Shown here one piece after another: positions 37,101-45,548 of a stretch of 64,000 nucleotides of DNA. The translations under genes were made by a program, and so were the position numbers. Below the pieces are notes generated by a model. It saw only the letters and a list, made by a program, of their open reading frames with translations, was not told the DNA's origin and ran no database searches. The number at the start of each line of letters is the position of its first letter. Positions within the stretch are counted from its first letter, which is position 1. The stretch is from Astropecten irregularis (Eukaryota; Echinodermata; Asteroidea; Paxillosida; Astropectinidae): positions 4,154,001 to 4,218,000 of the forward strand of contig OZ020253.1 of the NCBI GenBank assembly GCA_963971285.1, written 5' to 3'.

Positions 37101-40100
37101 GCTTGACAGATCATTTTCATCCCTCAACTCGTCTGGCAAAGAATTCCAGAGATGCGGTGCAAAGCTGGAGTAAGCCCTGTCGCCATAGGTTGCCAGACGA
37201 GTCTTCGAAACAGACAGTATATGAGAAGATGACGATGACGCCGAAACGTTGCTACCAGCAACACGACATCCCGTGACATTGATCACCTTCTTTCCTTAAC
37301 TGAAAAATGAAGAGGTAGGCATAACTGAAAAAGGACTCACCCATGTGAAACTTATCAGCACCTAGCTTCTCCAACTCATGAGTGAGCGATTGAATGAGAT
37401 TCTGTTGTGACGTGACGAGAGCTCTGAGTGATATGACTTCATGTTTGAGCTTCATGGCACATGCCATCTGGGCCTGGTGGGCTTCTCGAGTCTTGATGGA
37501 CCACTTCTGAAGCTCTAACTCCATCAACTTCAGGTCTAGACCGGCATCAGTGTCCATCAGAATTGTCTGACCTAGGATGAATAAACAAGCAATCATTCAA
37601 GCGTCTTTGACCACGTTTACACTCAATCCAGCAAGGAGATTCAATTACTTTTTGGGGGATGCACGTCAGTCAGTCCCCGTGTGTGGTGAGAAAGTGGAAT
37701 TGGTCGATAGGTTCACATATCTCGGCAGTGATACATTTCTCTGCAAGCTGTTATCATGAAGTCAACAAGAGGATTGGTAGGGCTTGTGGAGTGATGGACT
37801 CACTGGACCAGACTGTATGACGTTCGCCTACATCTACGGTACGCAAGAGGACAAAGATTCGGGTCTTCAGGTCCCTGGTCTTGCCTGTCTTACTCTACGG
37901 TTGTGAGACAAGGACCTTGACTGGGGGCCTGGGGAGGCGACTCAATGTCTTCGGTACTGGGTCTCTGAGGAGGATCCTTGGGTACCGCTGGTCGGACCAT
38001 GTGTCTAACTAGAGGTTACTCAGGGTGAGTCAGATGAGACCTATTACCTGCATAATACGTGAGCGCCAGATGCGACTGTATGGGTCATGTGGCTAGATTC
38101 CCAGCGAGTGATCCTGCCAGGCGGATTCTATCTTTGGTAGGACTTGCCCGGTAGGGCGTCCACATAACAAATGGTTGCGTCAGATGGATCTTTATTTTGC
38201 TGATGTGGGGATGGGTAGCGTGGCTGCCTAGGGGATGGCTATCACCTTTGACGGATTGATACGTGTAAATGAGGTAAGTAAGAACTGAATGGGATTGACA
38301 AATCTAGAATCTTGGGACGTTACGGTGGTTTATTATTGAATAATAGTATGAGAGAACTACCTGAGAATGGTGGTAGATAGCACATGAGGGTACAGTTGGT
38401 CCAGTTATCGGCAAGGTCAGAAAACTTGCTGTTCAGTACGATATCATCATCAAAACCATGGCGACCGAAGAAATCCAGAGCGGAGTGATCGGCATATACC
38501 ACTAGTGCATCATAGGCTCCTACTACAGATACATCCTTCAAAGTCTGTAAATCACAACAAATACAATCAATGGAAGACATTTGTCGATAGAGGGCAGCAA
38601 ACTGCTGGTCTCCTGAAAACTACAGCAGTTGTACAAAAACTCTCCAAAAGACACAGGAAAATACTGTGAACATTAAATTCAGGCCATTTACATACCGTTA
38701 AAATGTGTCCACCTGAAATGGTGTATACATCCAGAAATTAGTAAAACAACGACCGAAAATTTTTTGGATCTTTTAAAAGATCAAAAAATAAAAGAGAAAA
38801 GACTTAAAGGTAGTATCATACTTTGGTAAGAGACCAAAACAGTAATGTTCACAGATTTACGTATAACTTTCAGGGTATGGAGATGGTGCTAGTCGAAACC
38901 TACCGTTAAAATTTTTCCGCTTGAAATGGTGTATTTATCCAGAAATTAGTAAAACAACGACCGGAAATCTTTTTGATCTTTTAAAAGATCAAAAATAAAA
39001 TAGGAAAGACTTAAGAAATACTGTGGCCGTTTTTCACTGTTTTCTCAAAAATGTGGGTGCCGTATGGGACTGAAATTTACACAGATGACTGTTATTGTAT
39101 CTTCCTTGATATTTTTGTCCATGAATCTGTATTTCTTTGACAAAAACCAAAGAATGATAGTACCTTTAAGCTTTTGGTAAGGTTATATGATTAGCAACTT
39201 AGTAGAAAGCAAGAATTCTTACCTGAATCAGGTATCTGCCGATGCCCAGCTTACGGTATCTTCTTCTGACAGCTAACAGGTCAATTTGGGTATTCTTTTC
39301 ACCAGGACGGCTAAAAATAACCAAACAAATAATGGTTGGAACGGCAATGATACAACTACTGGAGATGCGCAATGATATGGTTGGCATGGCAATCATACAA
39401 CTACTCCAACTTTCACGCTTGGTATTTTGGTTGATGAGCAGTTCGTAGCAGTTTTAAATTAAACTTGCATTGTTAATATTTTTGGTCACCATACTTTGGC
39501 ATGTAGTTTCATAGATATATAAAAAAACTAGATGACGCACCTGTGCACAAACCAATGGGAGCTATATCCGTCATGCAGGACGTGGCCATTTTAGGGGGGA
39601 AAAAATTAACCTAAACATTCAACCACTTATTATAATGATCGCGCAAGCCGTGCGCGGTCTGCGGTGCTGGCCGTTATGCGTTACGCGATGCACCAGAAAC
39701 ATGATGGAACGCCGCAGCTATATTTGGTGGCTTAGATTGTTTGTCGGTAATTCCATTTTAATTTGCCAATTTCATCATTTTTTTTGCCATTTTGTAATTT
39801 CGGTCGCCAATTCCATCATTCAGTTTGTCATTCTGTAATTCTGTTCGCAAATTTCATCATTCAATTTGGCAAATTGAATGATGGAATTACCAAAGCAAAC
39901 AATCTAAAGAAGAATAGCTACGGCATTCCATTAAAAAGGGATGTAAAATTCCCTTTACAAATGGCGCCGCCGTTAAAGAAGAGTCCACGAACAGGCAATG
40001 CGTCATCTACTTTTTTTTATATATCTATGTGTAGTTTGCTGTAGATTTGATTCCCCTTGTCGTTGTACTTACATGGTTGATTTCTCCCATGTAGCGCATG

Positions 40101-43100
40101 CAATGAGTCTAGACTCAATGCCTATATGAGAGGATGGATCTTTGCCTTGAGACAAGGCTAGCTGTCGCTGTTTTCTCCTCTCACGGACCAACGACAGGAA
40201 AGCATCCTGGCCTACTGTGTAGTCTTCCTCTTCATCGTCGCTGCAATAAACAAAACAGCTTCGTTAATCCAGTCAAATGGTCAAATAAAGAATTTTAAAA
40301 GTCTTTAAAGCTGGCTTTAATTTAACTGGGATGATGGTTCAATTTCAAATGAGTAAGTCTTACCAGGAATATTAATTATTTTTCTTCAGGGAGATAGTAA
40401 TATGAAAATTAGGCTTGCCCTTCACTGACATAAGTGAGCACTGCATGCTTGTTGAGTGCACATAAAAAAAAATCATGCACTGGCTCAGATGGGATTCGAA
40501 CCCACTACCTCCTGCTTTCTAGTGCAGATGCCATACCGCTAGGCCAGCAAGCTAGCTGCGGTCAATTGGGCAAATCAAATCCAATGTCGCATAAATATCA
40601 AAGATTTTCGTTGGAAGAAATCAGTGTTGTAGTACTCGTACTCGGTACTCGCACTTGAGTACTACCTGAGTACCATTTTCAGAGTACTCGTACTTGTACT
40701 CGCACTCGAACGTCCAAATTCTCGCACTCGTCCTTTGGTACTTGTACTCGGGCTACAAAATACTTGGAACTCGACATCCAAAAATTGTACTGAAGCATCT
40801 ATGTACTCGTACTCGAAAAAGAGTACTCGATCAAAACAATTTGTTCAGTTAAAGTTTGTGGATTGAGCATTCTAACAACGAATCGAACGGGGCTTAAGAT
40901 AATTTGAGAGTCAAGTTTGGGCGAGATGTGACATTGCCTCTTGTCATAAACATACATGAGTGACCTTCATAGAATGCAAACAACCTACCTGTCCGATTCC
41001 TTCTCACTATCCGTGTCGCTGAAAACTTCGCCAAACAGCTTTTTCGTTTCTCCCTCCTCTCCACTTTCAGTGACTTTATTATCAGTCTCCTCTTCAGTGG
41101 GTACCTCCTCAGCCACGTTATCTTGCTCAGATCTGGTTGGTGCATGGTCAGGAGCTGGCGTTCCTTCTGTTTCAAGGTCAACTACAGTCAGGTCTGGCGT
41201 GGTACCGGCTGTAGTCTGTGATGCATTTGTGTCGCTGGACGTAAGTGTGTCATCTTCTCCTCGGATGCCAGCCTTTGCTGTTAGTTCACCTGCAACTTCT
41301 GCTTGTTCAAGGATTGAAAAACCAAACAATACGCAACGTCTGAATTTCAATCTTGAGGGGGTAAAGCTATGATAAAGGTACAATAATACCTTTAATACCA
41401 GCAACCGGTGGAGTGCTGTGGCCTAGTTGTCTGGTGTGTCAAACTCAAAGTTTTGTGGTCAATCTACAGATCGTGGGTTCAAAACCAGCCATGGGCTAGT
41501 GGTGCTTGCGTCCATGGGCAAGACGCTTTATCACATATTGCTTCTCTTCACCCAGGTGTAAATGGGTACCTGGGAGGGTAGAGATGGCTTTGTGGTTTGA
41601 TTAGCCTCTGTGCGCTTTAAAGTAGCCGGGGCTGTATACTCCCCAGGGAGTTGAGATGGCCCAATGACAAGGGACAATAGGCCTAATATGTGTGCCACGA
41701 GTGTCTTTGGACAGATGTGTGCGCGGAATAAATTCCAATTTATTATTCTTATTAATACATGATTGGTAATTGTCACAGAATAGCACTCACACTTTGTCTA
41801 ATCCAGCATGTACATAAAATGATAAACCTATGAAAATTTGAACTCAATTGGACATCTGAGTCACGAGAATAACGAAGACCTGACTCAATTTTCTTATAAA
41901 ACATGAAGTCATTGAAAAGTGAACAAAGAAAATTTGACTGGAGCGGGATTTGAACCGGCGACTAGACTTTCCTGATGGAGGTCGCTGGTTCAAATCCCTC
42001 TCAAGTCGATTTTTCTTTGTTCACTTTTCAATGACTTAAAATTCAGTCAGTTCCCCCTCGTGGTTATTTGATGATTATAAAAACATAAAGAATAGTTTTG
42101 ATCAATACCCTGAGATCAAAACTGTTTTCAGTCTTTGTTTGACAAATTTCTGGATAAATACACCATTTGAGGCGGAAATATTTGAACGGTATGTTGCTAC
42201 CACCACCATCTTCATACCCTGAAAGTTATACGTAAATCTGGGAACATTTCTGTTTGGGTGTGTTACCAATCCTGTACTGTACCTTCAATATCTCTGATGA
42301 GTAGAATTGTCTTAGCCCATTTGCCACACACTGTAAAATACAAGACTTCTGGAGTAATATCTGGCAGGCAGACATCGTACAATGCGATGACAGCATGAAG
42401 TAATTCTTGATTGGGGACCTGAGGTAAAATAAACAGGTGTGTAGTTTAGTTTAGGCTGACCGTATTGAAAATAGCGACCGCTGGGAGTTGTGAGATGAAC
42501 AAGGATTGAAAGGGCGCCACCACATGCTTACTTTTGTTCAGTTCTCTTTGTGCACTGTGTTATGTGCGTTACGTATGTTGCGATATATTTTATTGTAGTT
42601 TATGGCACCTATTCATACAAGGAAATAATTGTTAAAAAACCACTTTGCAAAAGTAGCCTAACTCACCTAAATACATTGGTCGTTTGATGTGAACTCTTTA
42701 CTACCTAGCAAGGTTAATTTGTGGAAAGAGGGCAGGGTTTTGAATTTTATGAAAAATACAGGACAAAGACAAAGACGGACATTTCACAGATGAAATGCTT
42801 AATAAAAAATAAATAAAGCAAAAACCAATAAACAAACATGAATCGTCTTTATTTAGTGAAATCTGTGCTAAATATCAAATTGTTGGAAAGTGGGGATATG
42901 CACAACATGCGCAACAGAACATATTCATGTTCGTTCCGGAATCCGGCATGTAGTATTTGACTGACTGAGTAAGATATTAAATTAGGCCTAATCTTAAAGG
43001 AAAATCCCATTTTCCTCTCATGATTTAGCCTAGGCCCTATTGAATATTGATCTGAATATTCTGAATTCACAAAAATTGGGTCAACATCATTTAATTAAGC

Positions 43101-43666
43101 GAACAACCTGAGCGTAGGGGCTGAGGTTTTCCTTTTAGGCTAGGGGCCTAGTAGTTGCGATGATCGTAACCCTAAGGTCCTGTCCCCATGTCAGACCTAG
43201 GGTTACGATCATCGCAACTAGGGGCCTAGGGGCCTACTCTTTTTTTTTGCAGGTCGACCTCTTTCGTACAAATGACAAAAACAGGGGGTCAATTGCAGAA
43301 TACCCCCCTGCCCTCACTCGAAATCCCTGTGCATGAGCGGTCAAGGAGGACATTTGTACACAGGTTCAATGAGGGAGAGTTGGGGGTTCAATCCCCATGG
43401 CCATGACCATGCAGGTCACTTACCCCCGGAATCAAACTGACGGACTTGAATTTGGCGCTTTGAAATAAACGTCGAAACTCAAGCACAACTGGAGTACAAG
43501 TCACTGCCACCTCCTCAGACTGAAACCATCCAACTCTCTTACTCTTTGAGTCTATCAAACCCGAATCAACACCATTTTCTGCTTTCTTAGCACTGGATTT
43601 TTCACCCTTTCGAGCAAAACTGACAGGAGACAGACGCGTTGCTAAGTTGACACAGGAGGCCGCCAT
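27989..43666 (-). CDS. GNAT acetyltransferase / PARP-like fusion protein, 14 exons, 700 aa
   Basis: Exons (high to low): 43666-43424, 42418-42283, 41301-40989, 40240-40073, 39310-39223, 38544-38361, 37571-37341, 36675-36586, 33569-33483, 32652-32543, 31371-31221, 30758-30685, 29098-28994, 28111-27989. All introns are GT-AG and every phase closes, giving 700 residues. Residues about 275-375 form a GNAT fold: motif A with RKLGIG at 306-311 (the acetyl-CoA pyrophosphate loop) and motif B YADHSALDFFGRHGF at 333-347. Residues 378-485 look coiled-coil, 485-500 are acidic. Residues about 551-700 match a PARP catalytic domain: YLCGT at 578-582, GVGLYFSQHASKAAHF at 608-623, KIILADVGLGKT at 628-639, and EYVIF at 680-684. 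The H-Y-E triad reads Cys580-Tyr612-Glu680. Predicted roles are acetyl-CoA-dependent acetylation and NAD-dependent ADP-ribosylation, but target and activity are unknown. I do not recognise a named vertebrate orthologue. Confidence 0.85.
28170..28514 (+). mobile_element. M4 MITE split by an M2 fragment
   Basis: M4 sequence (GGATTAACAACCAAATTTC) runs to 28267, M2 from 28268 to about 28441, then M4 resumes and ends CCATGAAATTGGCCCC. It lies in intron 13 of the GNAT-PARP gene. Confidence 0.6.
28560..28910 (-). mobile_element. tRNA-derived SINE S3
   Basis: Reverse copy: box B as GGATTCGAACCCAC, box A as CCACTAGGCCA, tail toward GCGCTATATCTAATTAC. Plus-strand relative at 41404. Confidence 0.65.
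28994..29098 (-). CDS. GNAT-PARP gene exon 13 (PARP core)
   Basis: It encodes residues 626-660: KIILADVGLGKT followed by TIPPEGYDTIV, matching the PARP strand (M-L-x-x-V-x-L-G) and the loop P-x-G-Y-D-S-V. The acceptor is TATTGGCAG and the donor GTAAGT. Confidence 0.9.
29293..29440. mobile_element. Fold-back SINE S1
   Basis: Two S1 right halves face each other: GAGCGGGATTCGAACCAGCG is followed after 23 bases by CGCTGGTTCGAATCCCGCTC, with flanking AAACAAAGAAAAG also mirrored. It lies in intron 12 of the GNAT-PARP gene. Confidence 0.75.
29505..30150 (+). repeat. Tandem repeat, about 110 bp, 6 copies
   Basis: Units contain GTGGTGGGATTAGAACCCGC (a tRNA box-B-like core), CATCTCTAGTGTAGACGC and CTTGATGTATGATGTACG; a tandemised SINE piece in intron 12. 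Confidence 0.85.
30685..30758 (-). CDS. GNAT-PARP gene exon 12 (PARP Tyr motif)
   Basis: It encodes residues 601-625. FGVGLYFSQHASKAAHFS is the PARP GxGxYF...SK motif; Tyr612 fits the triad tyrosine. The second, nicotinamide-stacking tyrosine is Phe623 here. The donor is GTAAGT. Confidence 0.9.
31000..31205. mobile_element. Head-to-head pair of S1 SINEs
   Basis: A reverse S1 (GAGCGGGATTTGAACC to GAGCTATCCATG) and a forward S1 (GGGCTGGATAGATCAG to GGTTGCTGGTTCGA) form a long hairpin in intron 11. The forward copy stops about 15 bp from the exon 11 donor. Confidence 0.75.
31221..31371 (-). CDS. GNAT-PARP gene exon 11 (PARP NAD-site strand)
   Basis: It encodes residues 551-601. MYLCGTLQHPERITKILSNG aligns with the PARP motif (W/F/L)-H-G-T...I...GF; the catalytic His position is Cys580 (codon TGT). 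A truncated SINE ends about 15 bp beyond its splice donor. Confidence 0.9.
31404..31742 (-). mobile_element. RTE-like non-LTR retrotransposon 3' end
   Basis: The minus strand encodes the usual C-terminal reverse-transcriptase tail (LYGHVARFPGSDPARRIL, then GRPHDTWLRQMDR). The 3' tail is a degenerate ATTG repeat. In intron 10. Confidence 0.8.
32132..32384 (-). mobile_element. hAT-type MITE M3
   Basis: Both ends GGAAAGAATTCCACTGATGA and complement are intact; flanks TTGGGATT and TTGAGATC are a decayed 8-bp duplication. In intron 10. Confidence 0.75.
32543..32652 (-). CDS. GNAT-PARP gene exon 10
   Basis: It encodes residues 514-550 (GLINWKIAEEFKQSMDDSVM), leading into the PARP catalytic region. 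The acceptor is TTTCTACACAG and the donor GTATGT; it ends in phase 0. Confidence 0.85.
32831..33044. mobile_element. Fold-back element, about 90-bp arms
   Basis: GACCGATCCGAGCGCACGAC through CCGCCTTTTGTGTGGCAACA is mirrored with few mismatches ending CGGATCGGAC. GC-rich compared with its surroundings; in intron 9. Confidence 0.75.
33483..33569 (-). CDS. GNAT-PARP gene exon 9 (acidic linker)
   Basis: It encodes residues 485-514: DDDSSDDEETDKL followed by a short helix. The DDSSDDEE run is a likely casein-kinase-2-type phosphorylation stretch, an inference from composition. The acceptor is CCTCTTACAG and the donor GTAAAA. Confidence 0.85.
33650..36562 (-). repeat. SINE-derived satellite, about 109 bp x 27
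   Basis: Each unit (minus strand) holds GGGCTGGATAGCTCAGATGG, a tRNA 5' half with box A, followed by GGTTATATGGCTTCTGACTG and a TAGTTGACTATAGGGAGGC link. The same order occurs in S1 SINEs with their flanking sequence (compare 56470-56550). Distinctive variants recur about 1.52 kb apart (33781/35304 and 34576/36095), so the array contains a large internal duplication. It fills intron 8 of the GNAT-PARP gene. Confidence 0.9.
36586..36675 (-). CDS. GNAT-PARP gene exon 8 (end of coiled coil)
   Basis: It encodes residues 455-485 (KDFLQQQLADLKIDVALGSR), continuing the helix. The acceptor TTCCTTTGTATCCAG keeps the frame; the later CTACAG does not. The following intron holds the large SINE-derived satellite. 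Confidence 0.85.
36824..37085 (-). mobile_element. RTE-like retrotransposon 3' end
   Basis: Same tail peptide as at 31404 (GRTRCVGHPHNTWLRPMD) and an ATCA repeat tail at the same point. In intron 7. Confidence 0.8.
37086..37290 (-). mobile_element. Non-LTR retrotransposon C-terminal fragment
   Basis: The minus strand reads TRLATYGDRAYSSFAPHLWN then SLPDELRDENDLSSFKR, the typical end of CR1/L2-like reverse transcriptases in animals. It directly abuts the RTE fragment. Confidence 0.75.
37341..37571 (-). CDS. GNAT-PARP gene exon 7 (coiled coil)
   Basis: It encodes residues 378-455, a long charged helix (LKLMELELQKWSIKTREAHQ and onward) with heptad-like leucine spacing, probably a dimerising or scaffolding coiled coil between the two enzymatic domains. 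The frame requires the acceptor CCTAG rather than the nearby GTCAG. Confidence 0.85.
37640..38262 (+). pseudogene. Decayed RTE-like reverse transcriptase tail
   Basis: Plus-strand remnants in several frames: VDRFTYLGS, VLPVLLYGCETRTLT, LRRILGYRWSDHVSN and IRERQMRLYG. Frameshifts and stops throughout; dead copy in intron 6. Confidence 0.75.
38361..38544 (-). CDS. GNAT-PARP gene exon 6 (GNAT motif B)
   Basis: It encodes residues 317-378. YDALVVYADHSALDFFGRHG is GNAT motif B, as in GCN5-like enzymes (AD..A..FF...GF), followed by a conserved-looking NWTNCTLMCYLPPF strand that closes the fold. The donor is GTAGTT. Confidence 0.9.
38690..38803 (+). mobile_element. M1 MITE fragment
   Basis: Middle part of M1 up to GAGAAAAGAC, where a second M1 begins at TTAA. 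Confidence 0.6.
38804..39169 (+). mobile_element. M1 MITE inside another M1
   Basis: Complete copy with central GATCTTTTAAAAGATC. It starts at the TTAA of the GACTTAAG word of the fragment to its left, though the host's right half is absent. In intron 5. Confidence 0.75.
39223..39310 (-). CDS. GNAT-PARP gene exon 5 (GNAT motif A)
   Basis: It encodes residues 287-316, TQIDLLAVRRRYRKLGIG, the classic GNAT motif A: a beta strand followed by R/Q-x-x-G-x-G/A that binds the acetyl-CoA pyrophosphate. The acceptor is TTATTTTTAG and the donor GTAAGA. Confidence 0.9.
39510..40030. mobile_element. MITE with CATAGATATATAAAAAAA ends
   Basis: Inverted ends extend about 30 bp into GTAGATGACGCA; GTAGTTT is duplicated on both sides (39503-39509, 40031-40037). 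Inside are repeated AATTCCATCATT-type words. In intron 4. Confidence 0.75.
40073..40240 (-). CDS. GNAT-PARP gene exon 4 (start of GNAT domain)
   Basis: It encodes residues 231-287. An acidic start (SDDEEEDYTVGQDAFL) leads into a basic helix and then IESRLIACATWEKST, which fits the central beta strand before GNAT motif A. The acceptor is TTTATTGCAG and the donor GTAAGT. Confidence 0.85.
40415..40580 (-). mobile_element. tRNA-derived SINE S2
   Basis: Box B as GGGATTCGAACCCAC and box A as CCGCTAGGCCA on the minus strand, tail GTGCACTCAACAAGC. Relative at 51950. In intron 3. Confidence 0.7.
40624..40830 (+). repeat. GTACTC-type degenerate microsatellite
   Basis: Repeated ACTCGTACTCG and ACTTGTACTCG words, starting with GTGTTGTAGTACTCG, which resembles a hAT terminus, but no opposite end was found. 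Confidence 0.6.
40989..41301 (-). CDS. GNAT-PARP gene exon 3 (acidic, low complexity)
   Basis: It encodes residues 127-231, rich in Thr, Ser, Glu and Asp and probably disordered, ending in the acidic run EVFSDTDSEKESD. The acceptor is a tandem NAGNAG (AAGCAG); both choices keep the frame and differ by one residue. The donor is GACAG then GTAGGT. Confidence 0.8.
41404..41750 (+). mobile_element. tRNA-derived SINE S3
   Basis: Box A GTGGCCTAGTTGTCTGG, box B GGGTTCAAAACC, then a 250-bp body ending TTATTATTCTTATTAA. In intron 2. Confidence 0.7.
41750..42288 (-). mobile_element. M2 MITE split by a fold-back SINE
   Basis: Reverse M2 from ACATGATTGGTAA to CCAATCCTGTACTGTACC. An S1 fold-back element (41908-42082) interrupts it, with TATAAAACAT duplicated around the insertion. 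The M2 left end overlaps the exon 2 donor. Confidence 0.8.
41908..42082. mobile_element. Fold-back SINE S1
   Basis: Mirrored arms CATTGAAAAGTGAACAAAGA and TCTTTGTTCACTTTTCAATG enclose two opposed box-B cores; the S1 tail CAGTTCCCCCTCGTGG follows on the right. Confidence 0.75.
42283..42418 (-). CDS. GNAT-PARP gene exon 2
   Basis: It encodes residues 82-127 with a mixed alpha/beta look (ALYDVCLPDITPEVLYF). The acceptor is TTTTACCTCAG. The donor, GAAG then GTACAGTACAGG, is the terminal sequence of an M2 MITE, so the splice site seems to be supplied by the transposon. The phase (one base left over) matches exon 3. Confidence 0.8.
43142..43231. repeat. Long hairpin in intron 1
   Basis: TAGTTGCGATGATCGTAACC and its complement pair as part of a 28- to 37-bp stem with a loop of about 14 bases; one-base bulges only. 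Confidence 0.8.
43424..43666 (-). CDS. GNAT-PARP gene exon 1
   Basis: It encodes residues 1-81 and ends in phase 0 at a GTAAGT donor. The start chosen is the MAAS methionine in an AAAATGGCGGCC context, typical of housekeeping first exons. Two in-frame methionines lie just upstream (43682 and 43699), so the protein could begin up to 11 residues earlier. The segment is basic, with no membrane segment or signal peptide, suggesting a cytoplasmic or nuclear protein. Confidence 0.75.
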
Positions 43667-44079
43667 TTTGTATTTTAGTTGCATGATGGGAAACACCAAA
43701 GTTTTTTAGATTCCTAAACTTGTAACAGTCGTCTATAGTAGGGTTGCTTTTTGCTGTTTTGTGAAAATGGGATCATTCCATTGTTCGGATATAGCCAAGA
43801 CATGGTTGTTTGTATCTATTCTGTATCTGAATCTTGAAGTGATAAACGGATTAAAGGGATGGTACAGAACTTGTTTTTGCGACAAAACCGTTGCTGACAC
43901 TGACAGTGAAAGCACATTATGTAATCCATCATACCTTAACTGACAAACCTGTAGAAGTTTGAGGTCAATCAGCCATCTGGGTCACGAGAAAATAGTGAAA
44001 AACCGTTTACACATTTCAACGATATTATGCGTTCATAATAAAACGCTTCGAAACGATGTACATGATTCCAATCGGTAAA

Positions 44080-44245
44080 TAGTATACAAATAATGAATGT
44101 TTATGAGTGGAATGGTAAAAATAATTTCATGAGGTGACAGATGAACTGTTCCATTTCACGAGGCGAAGCCGAGTGGAATGGAACAGTCCATCTGTCACCG
44201 AATGAAATTATTTTTTCCATTCTACGAATGTGAAACATTCATTAT
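44080..44245. repeat. Inverted repeat inside the nested element
   Basis: AATAATGAATGTT and GAATGGAACAG-type arms of about 70 bp meet around CGAGGCGAAGCCGAG. Confidence 0.7.
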
Positions 44246-44255
44246 TTGTTTTATA

Positions 44256-44612
44256 TAACATCTAAGTAGATCTTTGTCATTTGATTTTGATTGGAGGATA
44301 ACATTTTAAGAGTTAGCGAGACAAAAAAAGCTTAAAATCTTGGCAAACTATATTGCTCTTATTACAGTAACGCGCGTTGCACACCAACGCGTACGCGCGT
44401 ATGCAGTGACAAATAAATGGAACGCCGCTTGACCAATCACGTATTAGAGTCCCTGGCGTGCAATGGTACAAAACGGATGGCACCAAAAATGCACGGTGGA
44501 TGGTACAAATTTCAACGGTTGTGACGTAAGCCATGAATTGGTCTATTTATCAAATATCACGTGACATACAATCCTCCAATCAAATGACAAGGATCTACTA
44601 AGGTGTTATATA
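44256..44612. mobile_element. Inverted-repeat element
   Basis: ACATCTAAGTAGATCTTTGT with CATTTGATT is mirrored by AATCAAATGACAAGGATCTA near 44580-44605. Confidence 0.65.
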
Positions 44613-44826
44613 ATTTCATTTATTTCTCAACGAATATGGCATTTCAGACAAAAACATTTCATGGGATGTTTTCTCCTATCATCACCATTATACTGTGTAA
44701 GTTGTATGTGAATCTATGATCTTGAAGTGTATTTTGTCTTACCAATTCTGTACCATCCCTTTAATTTTCATATAATAGTTCTCGACACAAAGTGTTTTTT
44801 TTTTCTTTTGGGACACTCCGTATATG

Positions 44827-45548
44827 AGAATACGTAAACACTCGAGAAAATTTCCTTTTTTTTTTCAAGGGCATTAGGACCTATTATGAAAAATAGGAAA
44901 TTATGAAAAGTATTACGTGCGGTCACGACACTTATATATCTACCACTTTACCAGTATATACTGGAAGGAACAAGTTTTCATTATCGTGACATTAATAAAA
45001 TCTATACCAATGGATATACATGGACAAAATTCGGCCTCTGATTTTCTCGAATTCTCAAACATCTTACGCGAGTGCCGCGCATCATCCTGCATTTTATCCG
45101 TTGCCAAGAACAATAAAGGGAAGAAGTTGTACACTGTATGCATAAATGGTTGGATAATTGACCTGTTTGTGTAATTCTATGGCGGTACGCCTACAACTTG
45201 TTAAAAATCATTTAGTCATTAATTTTAACGCCAGTACAACGCTAAGTGCCTATCTTATTCAAGGACAGTGAGGAATTTAACGTGCGCTATGCCCATAAAT
45301 TTAGATTAAAAAGAGTGAAAGGGAAAGATGGGACCAAAGCAAAATAATAATAGCCTATAAACGTTGAAATTGCGTTGCTCGTGTAAGCCGATAATGGAGT
45401 TCACTTTGTCTCGTGATTAAAAATCGATGATAGCTAATGGCCTTCAGAATATTCAGTGAATGGCATATAATTTGAACTAAAAGGAGCTAAACTCGGTTTT
45501 CGAGGCCGTTTGCTTCACACGTAGCAATAGGCTCGTGTGCAACTAGCT
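44827..45548. other. Gene-free stretch
   Basis: No convincing coding frame or repeat; a short open frame at 44917-45174 has no support. Confidence 0.4.

Larger units (their letters stand above)
43735..44826. mobile_element. Fold-back MITE (GGGACACC type) with nested insertions
   Basis: Outer pieces (CCAAGACATGGTTG, and TTCTCGACACAAAGTG with GGGACACTCC) match the TA-flanked element at 48442. At its TTAA (43851 and 44761) a 910-bp element with ends AGGGATGGTACAGAA is inserted, itself containing inverted-repeat segments. Confidence 0.65.

Noticed and set aside
40985-41372. 138-codon plus-strand serine-rich frame
   Set aside because: Antisense shadow of GNAT-PARP exon 3.
41302-41404. N-terminal part of the 139-codon frame covering exon 3
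   Set aside because: It precedes the acceptor and reads through intron; the phase requires the exon to begin at 41301 or 41298.
44917-45174. 85-codon frame at 44917
   Set aside because: No homologous motif, splice signal or codon bias; likely chance in AT-rich DNA.
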